Source: Tumidithrix helvetica (GTDB lineage: Bacteria > Cyanobacteriota > Cyanobacteriia > Pseudanabaenales > Pseudanabaenaceae). Taken from it: DNA of 64,000 nt. Positions 63,058 through 64,000 of this stretch are shown here, piece by piece; position 1 is the stretch's first letter, and each line of letters begins with the position of its first letter. The stretch lies in contig NZ_CBDDRA010000001.1 of assembly GCF_965232925.1 (NCBI RefSeq), forward strand, positions 365,418 to 429,417. The letters run 5' to 3'. Under the pieces are notes generated by a model that did no database searches, was not told where the DNA came from, and saw only the letters and a list, made by a program, of their open reading frames with translations. A program made the translations under genes and the position numbers.

Positions 63058-63573
63058 TTAGCGAATCTGAGGCGAAGAAATGCGTAATCCCATGATAATT
63101 AGGTCGCGTTCGATACGATCGAGATCGGCAATTTGTGGAAGGAGTCCCCATTGTTGAAAGCCAAAGCTAGAAAAAAGGCGCAAACTCGGAATGTTGTGAC
63201 CAAAGATCATCCCCACTAGGTTAGAGATTTGGAGCTTTGGACTTTGTGCGATCGCATGGGCAAGTAATTGTTTCCCCACCCCGCAACGTTGGTGGCTCGG
63301 TGCAGTATAAATACTGACTTCTACGGTTCTTTGATAGGCAGGACGCCCATAAAACATTTGAAAACTCAACCAACCGATAATTTGCTCCTCGGAAGTTTGC
63401 ATGGATGTAATCACCCACACAGGATAGCGATCGCTATGAGAATGGAACCAAGCTAAACGACTCTCAAGGGAAACGGGTTCAAGATCGGCTGTTGCCAAGC
63501 GATTTGGAATCGCGGCATTATAAATCTCGACAATGGCTGGTAAATCTGCCTCAACGGCATCTCTAATCTGCAT
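63058..63573 (-). CDS. GNAT acetyltransferase, PAT-like
   Basis: About 171 residues from the ATG at 63573; an ATG at 63606 adds 11 residues. MQIRDAVEADLPAIVEIYNAAIP is the start of phosphinothricin/methionine-sulfoximine N-acetyltransferase-like GNATs. VEVSIYTAPSHQRCGVGKQLLAHAI holds the acetyl-CoA loop (Q/RxxGxG/A) and GHNIPSLRLFSSFGFQQWG the C-terminal strand. It probably acetylates a small amine-containing compound; the real substrate is unknown. Confidence 0.88.
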   Translation of the reverse strand: MQIRDAVEADLPAIVEIYNAAIPNRLATADLEPVSLESRLAWFHSHSDRYPVWVITSMQTSEEQIIGWLSFQMFYGRPAYQRTVEVSIYTAPSHQRCGVGKQLLAHAIAQSPKLQISNLVGMIFGHNIPSLRLFSSFGFQQWGLLPQIADLDRIERDLIIMGLRISSPQIR

Positions 63574-63606
63574 GGTTCGCTTTTCATTCTGTGAGAACTT
63601 TCGCAT

Positions 63607-63875
63607 ACAGGAATTTACTGATTTTAGGGACGATAGGCTTCGTTACATTATCCCTAATTCTTTCGACAAAAGATGGCGATCGAAGGGGTTTGACTAGAAT
63701 TTAATGTACCAATTTAGAGAGAGAAACCATAAGTAAAAGCCTAGCAAATCCAGCATCATGCTTAAGCTTATGACAGTGGGTATCCATCCAAACTTTTTGC
63801 TCTTTCTCGCTACGTGGATGAATTGCTTTAGCGAAAGCGAATTTGTCTAAATACTGGACTTTGGACTAGAAAAAG
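63607..63875. other. intergenic, nothing assigned
   Basis: About 270 AT-rich bases between the GNAT gene and the terminator at 63876. No credible gene or strong structure was seen. Confidence 0.4.
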
Positions 63876-63909
63876 AAAAAAAGGCAGCAGGTGCTTGGCA
63901 CAAACTGCC
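63876..63909 (-). terminator. Rho-independent terminator of an off-window gene
   Basis: On the minus strand GGCAG-TTT-GTGC-CAA-GCAC-CTG-CTGCC folds into a two-part stem (63883-63909), followed by seven T (63876-63882). It must end a transcript entering from the right edge. Confidence 0.8.
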
Positions 63910-63922
63910 AAAAGAGCAATGA

Positions 63923-64000
63923 TCAATTAACCAAAATTGACATTGACAATAATGATTTTCCAGAAACTCCAAGAATTTCGCAACTCGATTTATGAATACT
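63923..64000 (-). CDS. possible 3' end of a gene entering from the right edge
   Basis: A minus-strand frame open from the edge ends at a TGA at 63923-63925, just before the strong terminator, and would encode the last 25 residues of a protein. Another frame stops earlier, near 63990, so the true end is not certain. Too little is visible to name it. Confidence 0.3.
   Translation of the reverse strand, partial: SIHKSSCEILGVSGKSLLSMSILVN

Noticed and set aside
1..64000. tRNA, rRNA, riboswitch or transposase genes
   Set aside because: I searched by eye for T-loop GGTTCGAATC-type sequences, aptamer-like leaders and DDE/HUH transposase motifs and found none I could support.

Overview
The window is chromosomal DNA from a cyanobacterium. 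The octamer GCGATCGC (HIP1) and its core recur throughout. Several genes belong to oxygenic phototrophs: membrane-anchored rubredoxin (rubA), ycf48, ycf37, a DWARF27-like protein, an ABA4-like protein, a standalone Nfu scaffold and BioU-type biotin synthesis. The genus cannot be fixed by eye; a Pseudanabaena-like filamentous form is only a guess. No tRNA, rRNA, CRISPR array or intact transposase was seen.

Layout. 1-5.8 kb: a Ser/Thr kinase cut by the left edge, divergent from a protein with three FHA domains fused to an ABC ATPase and permease, then ycf37 behind a perfect hairpin terminator. 5.8-8.8 kb: accC-thiO and a small zinc protein. 8.8-14.4 kb: a long non-coding stretch, then a signalling group (histidine kinase, REC-GAF-PAS-GGDEF-EAL protein) and an Asp/Asn hydroxylase-like gene. 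14.7-16.2 kb: rubA-ycf48 without the usual psbEFLJ. 16.3-21.6 kb: a small membrane protein, an Hsp70 with an overlapping zinc-ribbon/GrpE-like partner, a NurA-like protein, an ABA4-like protein and ilvH. 21.7-27.0 kb: a pentapeptide protein, an RsbU-type phosphatase, a D27-like protein and a phosphodiester glycosidase. 27.2-30.1 kb: a small accessory block (MazEF, DUF433/DUF5615, a membrane protein, Uma2) ending in a decayed duplicate of the bioB 3' end. 30.2-47.4 kb: bioB, nfu, GST, transglutaminase-like protein, ABC permease, Uma2, glmS-xisH-xisI, a recombinase lacking its catalytic domain, topA, a VOC protein, bioU and small conserved genes.

47.4-56.1 kb is the most dynamic part and looks like a defence or accessory island. 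It holds a Uma2 pseudogene broken by a 19-bp tandem duplication, a DUF559-type nuclease gene broken by a one-base slip, a UvrD-like helicase, a small EACC1-like protein, a truncated DUF433/DUF5615 toxin-antitoxin pair, a CHAT-protease/NB-ARC/TPR protein with near-identical TPR repeats, and an orphan Phd antitoxin. The EACC1-like gene and the CHAT-STAND gene, apparently split by the toxin-antitoxin pair, are the best candidate for a little-described conflict system. 56.1-64 kb returns to housekeeping and envelope genes: nrtS, dxr, tlyA, a two-partner-secretion transporter, an LCP-family enzyme, a pentapeptide protein and a GNAT acetyltransferase. A terminator near the right edge points to a minus-strand gene that lies mostly outside.

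Themes. Biotin runs through the window: bioB, bioU and the biotin-dependent AccC, with the Fe-S scaffold Nfu beside bioB. Photosystem assembly is represented by RubA, Ycf48 and Ycf37. The kinase and the triple-FHA transporter look like a writer and reader of phospho-threonine. All function calls are from reading motifs and gene context; no database search was run.
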